DNA of 64,000 nucleotides. Origin: Cryptomeria japonica. Its lineage: Eukaryota > Streptophyta > Pinopsida > Cupressales > Cupressaceae. Numbering within the stretch: position 1 is the first letter of the stretch; the number at the start of each line of letters is the position of its first letter. Location: NCBI RefSeq assembly GCF_030272615.1, contig NC_081409.1, positions 203,299,949 through 203,363,948 on the forward strand. The letters are read 5' to 3'. This document shows, in pieces, positions 51,414-62,799 of the stretch. The notes beneath the pieces were generated by a model. It made no database searches, was not told the DNA's origin, and saw only the letters and a list, made by a program, of their open reading frames with translations. The position numbers and the translations under genes were made by a program.

Positions 51414-54400
51414 TTAAGCTCCCACACCCTTGCAAGTACAAGTTCTGCACCTATAGAAGGTTGTCAATGCTGTCAGGGAGGCTAGGCTGCTTAAGTTATA
51501 ACAGTGGCACAGTTTCAAACTAATCAGCTGTGACAAGTTGCCAATGCTATCAGGGAGTATGCTTAAGCTGTTACAACCTATCAAGTTCAACCCCTGCAAC
51601 TGTGATAGGTTGCCAATGCTATCAGGGAGTATGCTTAAGCTGTTACAATGGAACAAGTCCAACTCCTCCAGCTGTGATAGGTTGCCAATGCTGTCAGGGA
51701 GGCTGCTTAAGTTATAACAGTCGCACAGTGTCAAACTAATCAGCTGTGACAAGTTGCCAATGCTATCAGGGAGTATGCTTAAGCTGTTACAACTTGTCAA
51801 GTCCAACCCCTGCAACTGTGATAGGTTGCCAATGCTATCAGGGAGTATGCTTAAGCTGTCACAACCGAACAAGTCCAACTCCTGCAACTGTGATAGGTTG
51901 CCAATGCTATCAGGGAGTATGCTTAAGCTGTCACAAAAGGACAAGTCCAACTTCTGCAGCTGTGATAGGTTGCCAATGCTATCAGGGAGACTGCTTAAGC
52001 TGTTACAACCGTCCAAGTCCAACTTCTGCAGCTGTGATAGGTTGCCAATGCTATCAGGGAGACTGCTTAAGCTGTTACAACAGTCCAAGTCCAACTTCGC
52101 TAGCTGTGATAGGTTGCCAATGCTATCAGGGAGGCTGCTTAAGCTGTTACAACATCCCAAGCTCAAATACTGCAGCTGTGATAGCTTGCCAATGCTGTCA
52201 GGGAGGCTGCTTAAGTTTACACACTTGTACAGCAATCTATTCAGCTGTGACAAGTTGCCAATGCTATCAGGGAGGCTGCTTAAGCTGTTACAACCTAGCA
52301 AGTTCAACTCCGACAGCTGTGATAGCTTGCCAATGCTATCAGGGAGACTGCTTAAGCTGTTACAACCTTCCAAGTCCAACTTCGCCAGCTGTGATAGGTT
52401 GCCAATGCTATTAGGGAGGCTGCTTAAGCTGCCACAACCTAACAAGTCCAACTCCTGCAGCTGTGATAGCTTGCCAATGCTGTCAGGGAGGCTGCTTAAG
52501 TTTACACACTCGTACAGCAATCTATTCAGCTGTGACAAGTTGCCAATGCTATCAGGGAGGCTGCTTAAGCTGTTACAACGTAGCAAGTTCAACTCCGACA
52601 GCTGTGATAGCTTGCCAATGCTATCAGGGAGACTGCTTAAGCTGTTACAACCTTTCAAGTCCAACTTCGCCAGGTGTGATAGGTTGCCAATGCTATTAGG
52701 GAGGCTGCTTAAGCTGCCACGACCTGACAAGTCCAACTCCTGCAGCTGTGATAGGTTGCCAATGCTATCAGGGAGGCTGCTTAAGCTCTCAGACATTGAC
52801 AAGCCCAATTTCTGCAGCTGTGATAGGTTGCCAATCCTATCGGGGAGGCTGCTGCTCATAAACCAACCCAAGTCCAATTTCTGAAGCTGGGACAGGTTAC
52901 CAATGGTATCAGGGAGGCTGCGTAATCCAAAACATTTACCCAAGTCCAATTTCTGAAGCTGGGACAGGTTACCAATGGTATCAGGGAGGCTGCTTAAGTT
53001 CGGACAGTATCGCAACTTCAAGAGCTGCAGATGTGATAGTTTGCCAATGCTATCAGGGAGGCTACTTAAGTCGTGACACCGTACCAAGTCCTCCAATACC
53101 AGGAGTCGCAGCTGTGACAGGTTGTTATTGCTATCAAAGAGCTTAGGAAGTGAAATTTGGGGAGAGAGTGAAAGCTCCAAACTAGACCAACCGGTTATAC
53201 ATTGCCTGGAGAATCGTGGTTTCTTTACTGCTCTATCCAATTCCATACTAACTTCAAAGGAGCAATTTTTCAAACTTAGCCATATCAAACTTTGGGGAGG
53301 CAAGAACAGCGTCTCCATTGTCGTGCATTGAATGGTCATATCTTGCAAATGAAGATAGCGAAGACCTTCTGTATAAAGCATTTCCAGCCTCCGTGGATTG
53401 CCTCCAATGAGCTGAAGGCGAGATAAATCATTGGATACAGTGCTTGAATCGTTAGGCTCCCATTTGCGGGTACCCTTTTTTTCTTTCTCAGCAATGTTCC
53501 GCCCCATATCTCGCAAATGGTCATGCATATCAAAGAATCCTCTGCCATCAATCTTTATTAATAACCTCATGGAAAGATTAGAAATAGCAGTGTGCACCTT
53601 CTTGTACAGGGAGCTCCAGAATACAATGGGCAACGCTTTGTCTTTTCCAATAAAGAAGCAAGCAATGTCCAGGAATATTTCCTTTTCGTCCTCACTAAGG
53701 GCATCATAACTAATGTAAAGTGTGTCATAAATTTCTGAATTTTGAGTTATGTCGTGAACAGCTTCCTCCCAGCAACCTGTCTCATCCTGCTTATCATACA
53801 AGAAGGACCCAATCACTTCCAATGAAAGTGGGTGACCTTTACAAGCTTCTACTATTCTCTTGGACAGATCTTTGTACTTGGGACTTGGACGTGCTCTAAG
53901 AAAAGCATACCAGCTAAATAACTCGAGACCACCTTTTAATTCCAAACCACTCATCTCGTGGATGCATTCGGATGAAACCTCAGCAACATTGATAACATGT
54001 TTGTCTCTAGATGTTATAATTACTCTGCTACCATGGGCCAACCAATCCCCAACCAGAGCATTTAATTGTTTAACAGAATCCACATCATCTAGAATTAGCA
54101 GCACACGTTTTCTGGTCAAATGCTCTCTAATCAAAGATTTGCCCTTGTCAACACTGTCCACTTCTGAATTATATTTGGCTAAATCTTTGAGAAGTATTTT
54201 CTGCAGTTTTATAAGACCTTCGGACTCTGCAGCTGTGGTGCGGATGTTAGATACAAAGGAAGTAGCCTCAAATTTAGTATAAACTTGATTGTATATGGCC
54301 TTGGCAACTGTGGTCTTGCCAATACCACCAATGCCCCATATTCCAATTTTAATAACAGGGTTCAGTGAATCGAGATTTAATTTATGAATAAGGGCATCCT

Positions 54401-55944
54401 TAACGCTGTCCACTCCCACTGGATGTTTGGCAACTTGTAATAGCACTCTATCTAATGTATTGATGAGGTCATTCACCACTGTCTTTACTAGTCGAGCTTC
54501 GAAGCTGCAACAGTCAGAGTAGGTCAATAAAGATTGCATAAGCATTGTTAGTTATCATAGATATACCTCTTTGCAAAGAGTAGTAAGATAGTCTGAAAAT
54601 AAAGCACGGAGAAAATTGGAAAACCAAACCATCTTTTGTATATATTAAATAAGAGGGAGGGCTTAATTTTAATTAATTCGTATAAATTAATAACATAACA
54701 ATAGAAAATTAGTAAAAGGTTTTAGGTTTAAAATATGTAATGTTTAAAAAAAATTGAATTTAATAATTTAATATTTAAAATAAAATTTAATAAAGTTTTT
54801 AATTTTTATTAAATAATTTTCTAATTTGATTTTTTAATTGATAACACAATTTAAAAAGTGATTATTAATTTGTTATTTTGAAATCAAATGTAAAGTTAAA
54901 TAATTATATTAAAAAAAATCATAAGAAAAAGAGCAAAGTAAAAACATAAATTTTCTTAAATAGTTAACAAATTAAAAATATAAAATGGTAGACAATTTTT
55001 TTTAATTTAAATTATAATTTCAACATGTCAAATTTAAAATAATTTTTATATATTAAATATATATATTTAAAATTACTTAATAAAAATGCAAATATTATGT
55101 ATTATTTAAATAATTAAATAATTAATCAAATATAAATTATAAAATTATCTGAAGTAGACAATAAATCCATTAGAGCTGTTTTTACTCATGCAACTCTATA
55201 TTAATTCAACCTCTATTTTATAAGGCTATCTTTCATTTTATTTCATTAATTGTAGTCCGAGTCCCTTCACTAAAACCCTAGCTTAAAAAATAATATTGCA
55301 AACGGAGACATGGATAACCTATATCAAAGAAATGGTTTAACTCAAAACAAACAGAAAAGCAAGCAGAAAGTGAGGTTCACTACTTACCCGTCTGCTATAT
55401 CCATTGACCAACCTGACCGAGAACAAATCTTATTAAGGGCATCATTCCACCGGTCAATCTCTTCCTTCTCGTAATATGACTTGCGGCGATGTTCTTCAAA
55501 CGATGGGCAATAGGGACTGGAACCCTTTTCAGGATATCTGACATGAGTTGGATCCACATCATAAAACAGAGGAATGATCAAGCCAGGTGTCCTCAACATT
55601 TCAGCAGCCTCTCTGAGACACCAAGTTGACTCTGCGTAGCCTTTAGAAAATATAGGAATGCGTATGGCACTGCTCTCTATTGCTGCTTCCAAGCTCAAAT
55701 CTATGATTTTCCCCTTTTCTAATTTCTCAGTATCTAAGAAGACGTTTAGTCCTGCAAAGGAGAGAGCTTCAAACAAATGGCCAACAAAAGTCTTTCTCAC
55801 ATCTGGTCCCCTGAAACTCAGAAATACATGATACTTCTTATCATTTTGGAAGGCAAGTTTAAGAGCCGGGGGATTGTATCTGAGAAAAGATTCCTCAGAA
55901 GTAGATGGTTCCGTGCTCGTGCTAGCTCTAGAAGTGGATGCCAT
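51414..55944 (-). CDS. TIR-NBS-LRR (TNL) disease-resistance-type protein, two exons
   Basis: Exon 1 is 55944-55388 and exon 2 is 54504-51414. They join GACGG|GTAAGT ... TGTTGCAG|CTTCG in matching phase (ADG|FEARLVK), giving about 1215 residues. The TIR domain (about 36-175) has YHVFLSFRGPD, GLNVFLDTEKLEKG and STWCLREA, with the putative NADase Glu at 112. The NB-ARC domain has P-loop GIWGIGGIGKTT, RVLLILDDVD, GSRVIITSRDKHV, GHPLSLEVIGSFL and MHDHLRDMGR. Then come 22 LRRs of the form LSSLPDSIGNLSQLQ.LDL.GC.S. TNLs are cytoplasmic or nuclear immune receptors; the TIR makes nucleotide signals on activation. ATG 55944 is preferred over 56073 because the paralogue at 63144 begins with the same MASTSRASTS. 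A 5-bp insertion at 51481-51490 shifts the frame in the last LRR, so the natural C-terminus is lost. It is probably expressed or only recently crippled. Confidence 0.9.
54505..55387 (-). other. Intron of the TNL gene
   Basis: 883 bp, very AT-rich, between GTAAGT and TTGCAG. The position, between TIR and NB-ARC exons, is the usual one for plant TNL genes. No insertion or other feature seen. Confidence 0.88.
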
Positions 55945-56545
55945 GGTAATGGACTGAATTGATCTCAGAAATAATAATGGAGAAGAGCAATAAAAGAGGG
56001 CTTCTTGCTGAGAAGGGCAGGAGAATAAACAACAGGGAGGGCTTCTTGCTGAGAAGAGTAGGGGAATAAGCAATAAAAGAGAGGTCTTGTGTCTTAGAAG
56101 GGGGATAAAAAATATAGTTCAATGTATGTATAGGTTAAAAAGAAGAGAGTGGACAGACGGAGGTACTGACAAAATGATGTGACCAAACGCGTAAATTAAG
56201 TTGATGACAGCCTGTGTTTTTAACTTTAGACGTAATTAAGTGGATGACAGCCTAAATGATGTGACCAAACGCGTAAATTAAATGGATGACAGCCTGTGTT
56301 TTCAACTTTAGAAGTAATTTCCGGCACGGTGGTGACTATTTCTCTCTCCTCCCTTATGCATGACATGACCCATCATCACAGATAATTTTTGGACAAGTGT
56401 AAAGGAAGGTGCTAGGTAATATCTCAAACGTGAAGGTCTTAGATTCGAAGAAGGTGTGTTCATAACTGATGGGAAACTTCCTAGGCCATGTTGATATCAA
56501 CATTTTAGACGAATAAAGTCCCCCCGCACCATTCCTTTTTATTTT
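55945..56545 (-). promoter_or_regulatory. TNL 5' UTR and promoter region, with internal duplications
   Basis: The leader contains two copies of AGGGCTTCTTGCTGAGAAG (near 56000 and 56041). A possible TATA-like element, TATATTTTTTATCC, lies on the minus strand near 56103-56116. Further upstream, a ~75-85 bp segment (ATGTGACCAAACGCGTAAATTAA ... GATGACAGCCTGTGTTTT in part) is tandemly repeated at about 56170-56235 and 56248-56325. The whole stretch to 56545 is matched by 63150-63590, upstream of the TIR pseudogene, where the segment occurs once. No specific factor site is claimed. Confidence 0.6.
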
Positions 56546-57098
56546 AATTCGTATTTATCTATTTTGGGCTACATATTATTTTTTAAATATATCTTGTTAC
56601 TTTAATTCTCTGTGCCGGTCCCAAAGCCAAGGGTTCAACCATCCAGCTTGCCACGAGAGGAGTAAAATACTTATTATTTTAAATTTTAATATTTTAGTTT
56701 TATAAATAAATTAGTAAGATTTATTATTTCTCAAAAATATCGTAGGAGTATATTTCTGTTTGAATAGAATTATAATTGTAGTTATATTTTTCTTATTGAT
56801 TTTAAACATTTTTTCCAAAAATCTTAACTTTTTTTTTTTTCAAATTTCAGATTCATAAACAATTTGATTTGAGAATTTCAGATTGTGTATTTATAGGACA
56901 ATATTAAGTCTTAGTATAGTAACATGAATGACAAGAAAATAACAAAAACGTTATCGATTGCTGAATTAAACTAGTATTGCATGGATATATACTACATCAA
57001 TTCTTCATCACAAGCATTTTGCATGATTTTATTTATTGTGTTCAATGGTTAGATAGTTCCTAAAACGTGTCTTTGTGCTTGTGTCTTTGTCTGTGTGT
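56546..57098. other. AT-rich intergenic sequence, nothing recognised
   Basis: AT-rich sequence upstream of the TNL promoter. No coding frame or repeat recognised. Confidence 0.55.
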
Positions 57099-57131
57099 GA
57101 GAGAGAGAGGGAGAGAGAGAGAGAGAGAGAT
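57099..57131. repeat. (GA)n microsatellite
   Basis: GA dinucleotide run of about 33 bases with one GG interruption, preceded by a TGTGTG run. Confidence 0.93.
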
Positions 57132-57970
57132 GTATTCTAGAAGTACAATATTCATATTAATGAAATGATTGACACTTCTCCAACATGTCTTAAAATCATG
57201 TAATTGCTATTGAAATGATATTTAAATGTAGTTATCATGTATGTTTACAATTAATTTACTTATGGTAAGTCCTACAAGGCTAATACAAAATTTCCAACTC
57301 TTTCACATAACTAACAAAATTCAAAGCACATCAGAGCTTTTCTGTTAAAAAACACTTGACAACCAATCCAAATTCTATTGCCTTAGAAGAACACCCCCTC
57401 TCCCCTTTTAAGGATCAATTTTCCAACAATTGATGGACTTTTCCTACAACTTACATCTCACCTTGATTCAATGTATAACCATTGTTGTGTAATGACTTTA
57501 ATAGCACTAACTTCAATGAATCTCTTTATTTATGTTATGTCATTTTTAAATGATCTTTAGATGACAAGAGCTCTTGTTAATGCCCTAGTTGGATTTTCAA
57601 ACATATTTCTTATGAATATGGTGTCCAATTGTAACTTAAAAGAATTGGTCTTTTAAACATCTTTCTACTATTATAACTATTAAAAGAACTAGGATTCATA
57701 TTACTTGGAAATTCTAAAAAGTAAGCTTTAATTACTAAAGTGTGAAGTCAATAGTTTCTACACTTCATAACTAAATCTTTTTTGAGTTAACTATATAAAA
57801 TCATAAGCCTTGTCCCCTTTTTTACCCTGTAATGGTACTTTTCCCATGTGATTAATTAAGTATTAGCAACATATTAAATAAATCAAATATTAAGTTAAAC
57901 CTAATGTAATTAACCTTTTTATCTAAGATAAATAATTTAATAGTAAGGTGTTTAATTTACTATTTATTAT
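57132..57970. other. AT-rich intergenic sequence, nothing recognised
   Basis: No gene, repeat or mobile element recognised in either strand. Confidence 0.5.
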
Positions 57971-58104
57971 GGGGTTGGGGACATAGCTTGATTGGTGAGA
58001 GCTTCCAGTGGTGAAGCACGAGGTCACGAGGTCTAGTCTCCCCCCAGCCCACGTGGTACCGAAGGATATATCGCGTCAGAGTCACCTATCACATTAAAAT
58101 GTTT
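57971..58104 (+). mobile_element. Possible tRNA-derived SINE fragment
   Basis: A GC-richer block (GGGGTTGGGGACATAGCTTG, then AGCTTCCAGTGGTGAAGCAC, then CCCAGCCCACGTGGTACC) stands out from its AT-rich surroundings. It holds an A-box-like TAGCTTGATTGGTGAG at 57983 and a B-box-like GGTCTAGTCTCC at 58030, spaced as in tRNA-derived plant SINEs. No clear tail or target duplication was identified, so the ends are approximate. Confidence 0.45.
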
Positions 58105-59660
58105 ACTCGATGCATTATGAAGTGTTTACTATTTATTATGAAGTGTTTACACAATATTTTAATAAAGTTTCAAAATTAATTATTCAAGGTAATGATAAAC
58201 TAATTACTCATAAATTTATATTATTTAAAATTGAATGAACATTCAAAACATTTATACAACAATTATATTAAAGATGAACTTTTATAAACATGAATGTACA
58301 TCAATAATCAATAATAAAACATTGAGATAATAATTTGCAACAGTGAAACATTAGGACAATGAATACAAATAAAATTGATTACTACATATATGTAAGTCAC
58401 AAATAGGCTACTTTCTCACACACAGAGGATTAGTTATAGGCCTAGGGTTTCCAAGCAAGGAAGCACTCTAGGAGGACATGATTCCTACACACAACCCCGC
58501 ATGTTTTCACAACATGAAATAAACACAACCCTGGCTAGGACACTCCCGAGTGTACGTTGTACCCCGAGTTGGACACACACTATATGCTCCTTCTCCAATG
58601 CCCAACCACATACCTTAACTATCCCCTCTTTATGTTCCTTTTAATTATTTTGTCTCTTGTATTTCTTTCTATGTATGTATCCACCCCATACCCTCCTTTC
58701 TTGAATTCTCACATAGATGACTTATGTAAACCTTAAGGGTTGGTTTTTTAAACCATCACACCCTTTCTCAGAGGTTTTAATTATCATTTGATAAATATAA
58801 TTATTTCTCTTTTAAAATAATTTTAATAGATTTATTTTTACTATGGGGAAAAAGTCCCATAACATTTATCCCCATGTAATTTAGTTGTCGTCCTCAGTAG
58901 CAAGAGATACATCTACATCACAACTCAAAAATAATGTAATCACTAAATGAAGTTATTGACAATCAATATTTGCATACCTAGTTATGTTTCTATTTCTATT
59001 TTACTTCATCTACATTCTTTTCATCTTTTCATTCATAGAATTTCTCTCAACATATTTAATTTTGTAATTACATATTTAATACTAATTTTTTTTATGAAAA
59101 TTATGATAAAGACTATATAGATTTTTCATGACATATATCATGCTTTTTGAAGAACTAGTTATAGCTTTTATGTTTAATCACTTTACTCAATCATGTAACT
59201 CCTTTCCTTTTATAAAATTGTCATCGTGTAAGCATACAAAACCCACCATGTATGTCATGTATTATATGGTCACTCATAATTTATAAAAGTAAAAATCATA
59301 TACTCAACATACATTCCAAGGGTGGCATTCATGCATTCCGGACTACCTGAATATCCTCTTTTAATATATCAAGTACAAAACATAAGTGATAATTAAATTT
59401 CAATAGAATTAAGTGAATTTTTTTTTAATCCTTTTACGATTTCTTCTAAGAAAATTAATTGTAAACATAAGTGATAGTTACATTTTAACATAACTTAGAT
59501 AATTTTAAGACAAGTTGGAGAATTGTTATATGTCAATTATCTTATTTATATTAAGAATTTCTCTCTCTAATCAACTATTGAATATGACAAATAAATCATA
59601 CAAGATACCTATATCATTTGAAGAATTGGTGTAGTATATATTTATACAATACCGTTATCT
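58105..59660. other. AT-rich intergenic sequence, nothing recognised
   Basis: No coding sequence found. A slightly GC-richer patch at 58480-58620 (CCTGGCTAGGACACTCCCGAG) has no recognisable identity. Confidence 0.5.
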
Positions 59661-60300
59661 ATGTGATGCTTCATTTCCAAAGTATTTGTCCAGTCAAAGG
59701 TTAAGGGATGCCTTTCAAAACCCTTTGGAATTTTTTGTGCTGGTCCACTCCTTGGTTCTGGAATGGCTAGGTGATCTTATTGAAGTAAGGTTTAGGGATG
59801 TCTTTCAAAACCCTCTTGGCTTGATTGTTCTAGTCCACTCTATGACTATCATGTATCATGTTTGCCTAGAATGGCTAGGTGATTCTACTATTTTAGGGTT
59901 TCTGGGTGTCTTCCAAAACATGTTGTTTTTGAGACCTTTTTGGTCTCCTCCCCTATCAAAGAATGTCTCTATTCATGGAAGTCCTTCAGATAAAAGGTTG
60001 TGAGAAGACTTTCAAAACTCGTTGTTAGCTTGTTGTTTCCTTGCATATTTTGTTGTCAAAGCAAGGGTTTTTGTTTGGATTATGGTTCAAGGTGATCTCC
60101 TAAACCCCTTTGATCTAAAAATGTAAGCTTGTTGTGGGTTTCAGACCCTTGTTCCCTCTGGTTGGGTGTTTTAGTCTTATGCCTGACTTTCTAAAAAGGG
60201 GTGTCATCTTTTTAGGTGTTGATGGGCTCACTGCATGTGAGAACTCCTCCTTGTTATGTTAAGGGTCTGAGCCCTCTCCAGCTTTAATTAATCAAAATAA
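59661..60300 (+). repeat. LINE-like 3' region with internal repeats
   Basis: The phrase AGGGATG(C/T)CTTTCAAAACCC followed by a GT(C/T)CACTC phrase occurs twice (59704 and 59793), with a weaker third copy near 59905 (GGTGTCTTCCAAAACATG). The segment ends with GTTATGTTAAGGGTCTGAGC and CAGCTTTAATTAATCAAAA, which resembles the 3' ends of plant LINEs. The short open frame at 59686-60003 only reads these repeats. No RT sequence is present. Confidence 0.4.
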
Positions 60301-61149
60301 TACTAATGTGATATTATAATTGATATTTATTCTCACGATTTTATCATCATTCATGATATTGGTGACCTAAATAATATTTTAAATACATAATCCTAGATTT
60401 TCAAAACAAGACATTTTTAGTACTCCAATCAATAGGTGATAGATAATATTTTTGAAAGGGTCAATTTGAAATGGATAAGATGATTTAAATTTGTAAGAGG
60501 TATCTCATGTTAGAATGATAATGAAGGGTGTCTACCACAATAAATCCATAATAAAATAGTATAATTCATGATAGATACTAAAAGAAGGTTTAGACTGTAT
60601 ACAATGTTGTCTTACATTTCTTATTATTTTAGATCCAAAAGGGATTTCATGTTAGGTGTAAAGTACACATCCCTAAATTTTCTTAAAGAACAAGTTAATA
60701 TAGTACATATGACATTTTTGAGACATATTTTAGTAATCTATAACAACCTCAAAAATGCAACAATAAGATTTCTTAAGAATTAACTAAGATAAGCATCTCA
60801 ATGCTATCAAAATAGTATAAGATAATTTTTAAGAACTTCAATTAACTTTCAATCATAAAATTACAATAATATGCAAGACAAGCAAGTGATATCTAGTGAG
60901 AATCCACACAATTTATAACAACCACCAATGCAAAAGCCAAACCCAGGTTTGCACAAGCACATCCAACTATTTCCTTTAGTATTTAGATTAAAATTTAAAG
61001 AATATTAGAATGGAAAAGACTAATGGGATATAAATGCTTCCAAATGGCATCAACTTTACTGCCATCCTTCTCATTACATTATATTTGCCACAGGTTTTGT
61101 TCTTACATATTTTTGAAATAATTTTGATAACTTATTCAACTTTTTACGT
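60301..61149. other. AT-rich intergenic sequence, nothing recognised
   Basis: AT-rich, with no gene or element recognised on either strand. Confidence 0.5.
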
Positions 61150-61235
61150 CAAAATGCCTAACTCTGTTTTTTTAAATTTCCATTGCCAATTAAGGGCCTA
61201 GTTTGGCCCACCATGATCTTGCACATACCCATATA
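61150..61235. repeat. Second copy of the dispersed repeat at 46640-46725
   Basis: See 46640-46725. It lies just left of the transposase remnant at 61250. Confidence 0.6.
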
Positions 61236-61249
61236 TCTTTACTCACATT

Positions 61250-62510
61250 TTTAAAAATATTTTCCATCTTTAACCCCATATGTAAGAGACTTGTATTTTC
61301 CAAAAGACACTAGTTTCTTTCCAATTTTATGTGTGCTCTCTAAATGTACGAATCTTTCCAAGTGTTTCAAACCATCACATGTAGCACATGACCCTTTCAT
61401 ACACATCACCTTATAAAAAGTGCAACCATCATCTTTTTTGCATAATACGCTTGAAAAAACATCTCTTGATGACTTTGGAGGTAGGTTTGTATACCACAAC
61501 CTTCCAAAACATCATTAGTATGAAAAGTACAACATATATGACAATAAATATCATAATGCATGGAAAATTCAATATGCATTCTGTAACAACATGTGGTGCA
61601 TGCATGATTTATCTTAACATAAAAAGGTTTTGCCATTTCAAAAAACCTTTCACTAATTTTTTTTGAGGATATCTTTGAAAGAATTTCTCATAAATTATGT
61701 TTGAGTCATATCCAAAAAGTGTTTCGGATATGGATTATGATTTTTCGATCCATTTCACCTTCTAACAACATCTCTTTGATTTGACCAATCAAAAAAACAT
61801 CTTTGATTTGGTGAAACTCTTGTGTTGTCGTGCCAATTTTTTTTAATTAATACTATTAATGAATCAACAACAACCTTCTCTTTTCATGGAAGTCTACTCA
61901 AGAATGACCAAAGATAATTACTATTAGGATCCTCAATTTTCTCTTGCCTCCTTAAGGCATGGTGTAGTGTTGTTCTACTTATCTTTAATGACTTACTTTT
62001 GTGGCTTATTAAATGAGATTTTTTAGTTTGCTTGCTCAGTATGGTTGATGTAAGAACATGTTGGGTAACGTTGGCATCTTTAGAGGGTGAGATCGAACCA
62101 ATTACTTGATATGCATCAAATAGATCTATTTCTATAGATTTTTCACTATTATTTTCATATGATCTTAAGCAAATAATTTTCATTGTCTCTAAAATTCACA
62201 TTTTTTATTATTTCAATAATTTATTGGCATATTGAAGTTTGATTTAAGCTCTCAAAACAGTTTTTCCATATTCTATTAGGTATTCTTCTACAAGGGCATT
62301 CACGAATTTCATCGAGCATTGGCTTCAAAAAAAATTTATCAACATCAATTAGATACTTTGGTTTTTTACAAATAATTTTAGAAGGTGTTAATATTGGTGC
62401 ATATTCTTGGTTTGTATTAAGTACATTTGTTCGATCATTGATTGACACTTGTTCTTGGTTTGCATTAGGTTCATTTGGTACATGCAATTGAGTTGGTGTA
62501 GATTGCATAC
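61250..62510 (-). pseudogene. Second Sola-like transposase remnant
   Basis: Fragments on the minus strand align in order with the transposase at 36828-40976. From right to left: VTQHVLTSTILSKQTKK and LKISRTTLHHALRRQEKIED match RVMLTSLVNQRLPQKR and FGFSRRTISKYVKRRKILDD. Then KPFYVKINHACTTCCYRMHI matches RPYYVKLNKVFETCCCHYHI. Then CMKGSCATCDGLKHLERF matches CITGICGTCGDLAKLPLR. Stops and shifts occur throughout, and the DFAENY-type catalytic core is missing. It is a diverged, truncated relative and not a copy of the first element. The N-terminal piece (62221-62508) has no match. Confidence 0.7.
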
Positions 62511-62799
62511 CTTATCCTCCTATTTTTATTGCTTCACGTAGTCTTCTCAAGTCCTCCCTTTGTCTTTCCTTTCCTACCTCAAGTGTGATTTGGTTGTTCC
62601 TCGCTTGTTCTTTCCCATCCTTAAAATCAGTTATCCTAAATGACATCATATGTGTTAATAAAAAATATACAAATTAAACAAACAAATTATGACATAAAAA
62701 TTATGAAAATTATTAAATTTGACAACAGAAAAAAGAACATTGAAAATTTAAATTAGTTATACATTTCAATCATTTGAAATCATATAGAACAAAATAAAC

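Noticed and set aside
51530-52884. Plus-strand open frames of up to 376 codons with regular Cys-rich or MLSGRLLKLLQ-type repeats
   Set aside because: They are the reverse strand of the LRR exon. The 72-base LRR periodicity keeps several antisense frames open. No start context or independent family supports them.
55928-56122. Minus-strand frames in the TNL leader, including an upstream in-frame ATG at 56073
   Set aside because: The extra N-terminus is made of duplicated 5' UTR sequence. The paralogue at 63144 supports the start at 55944.
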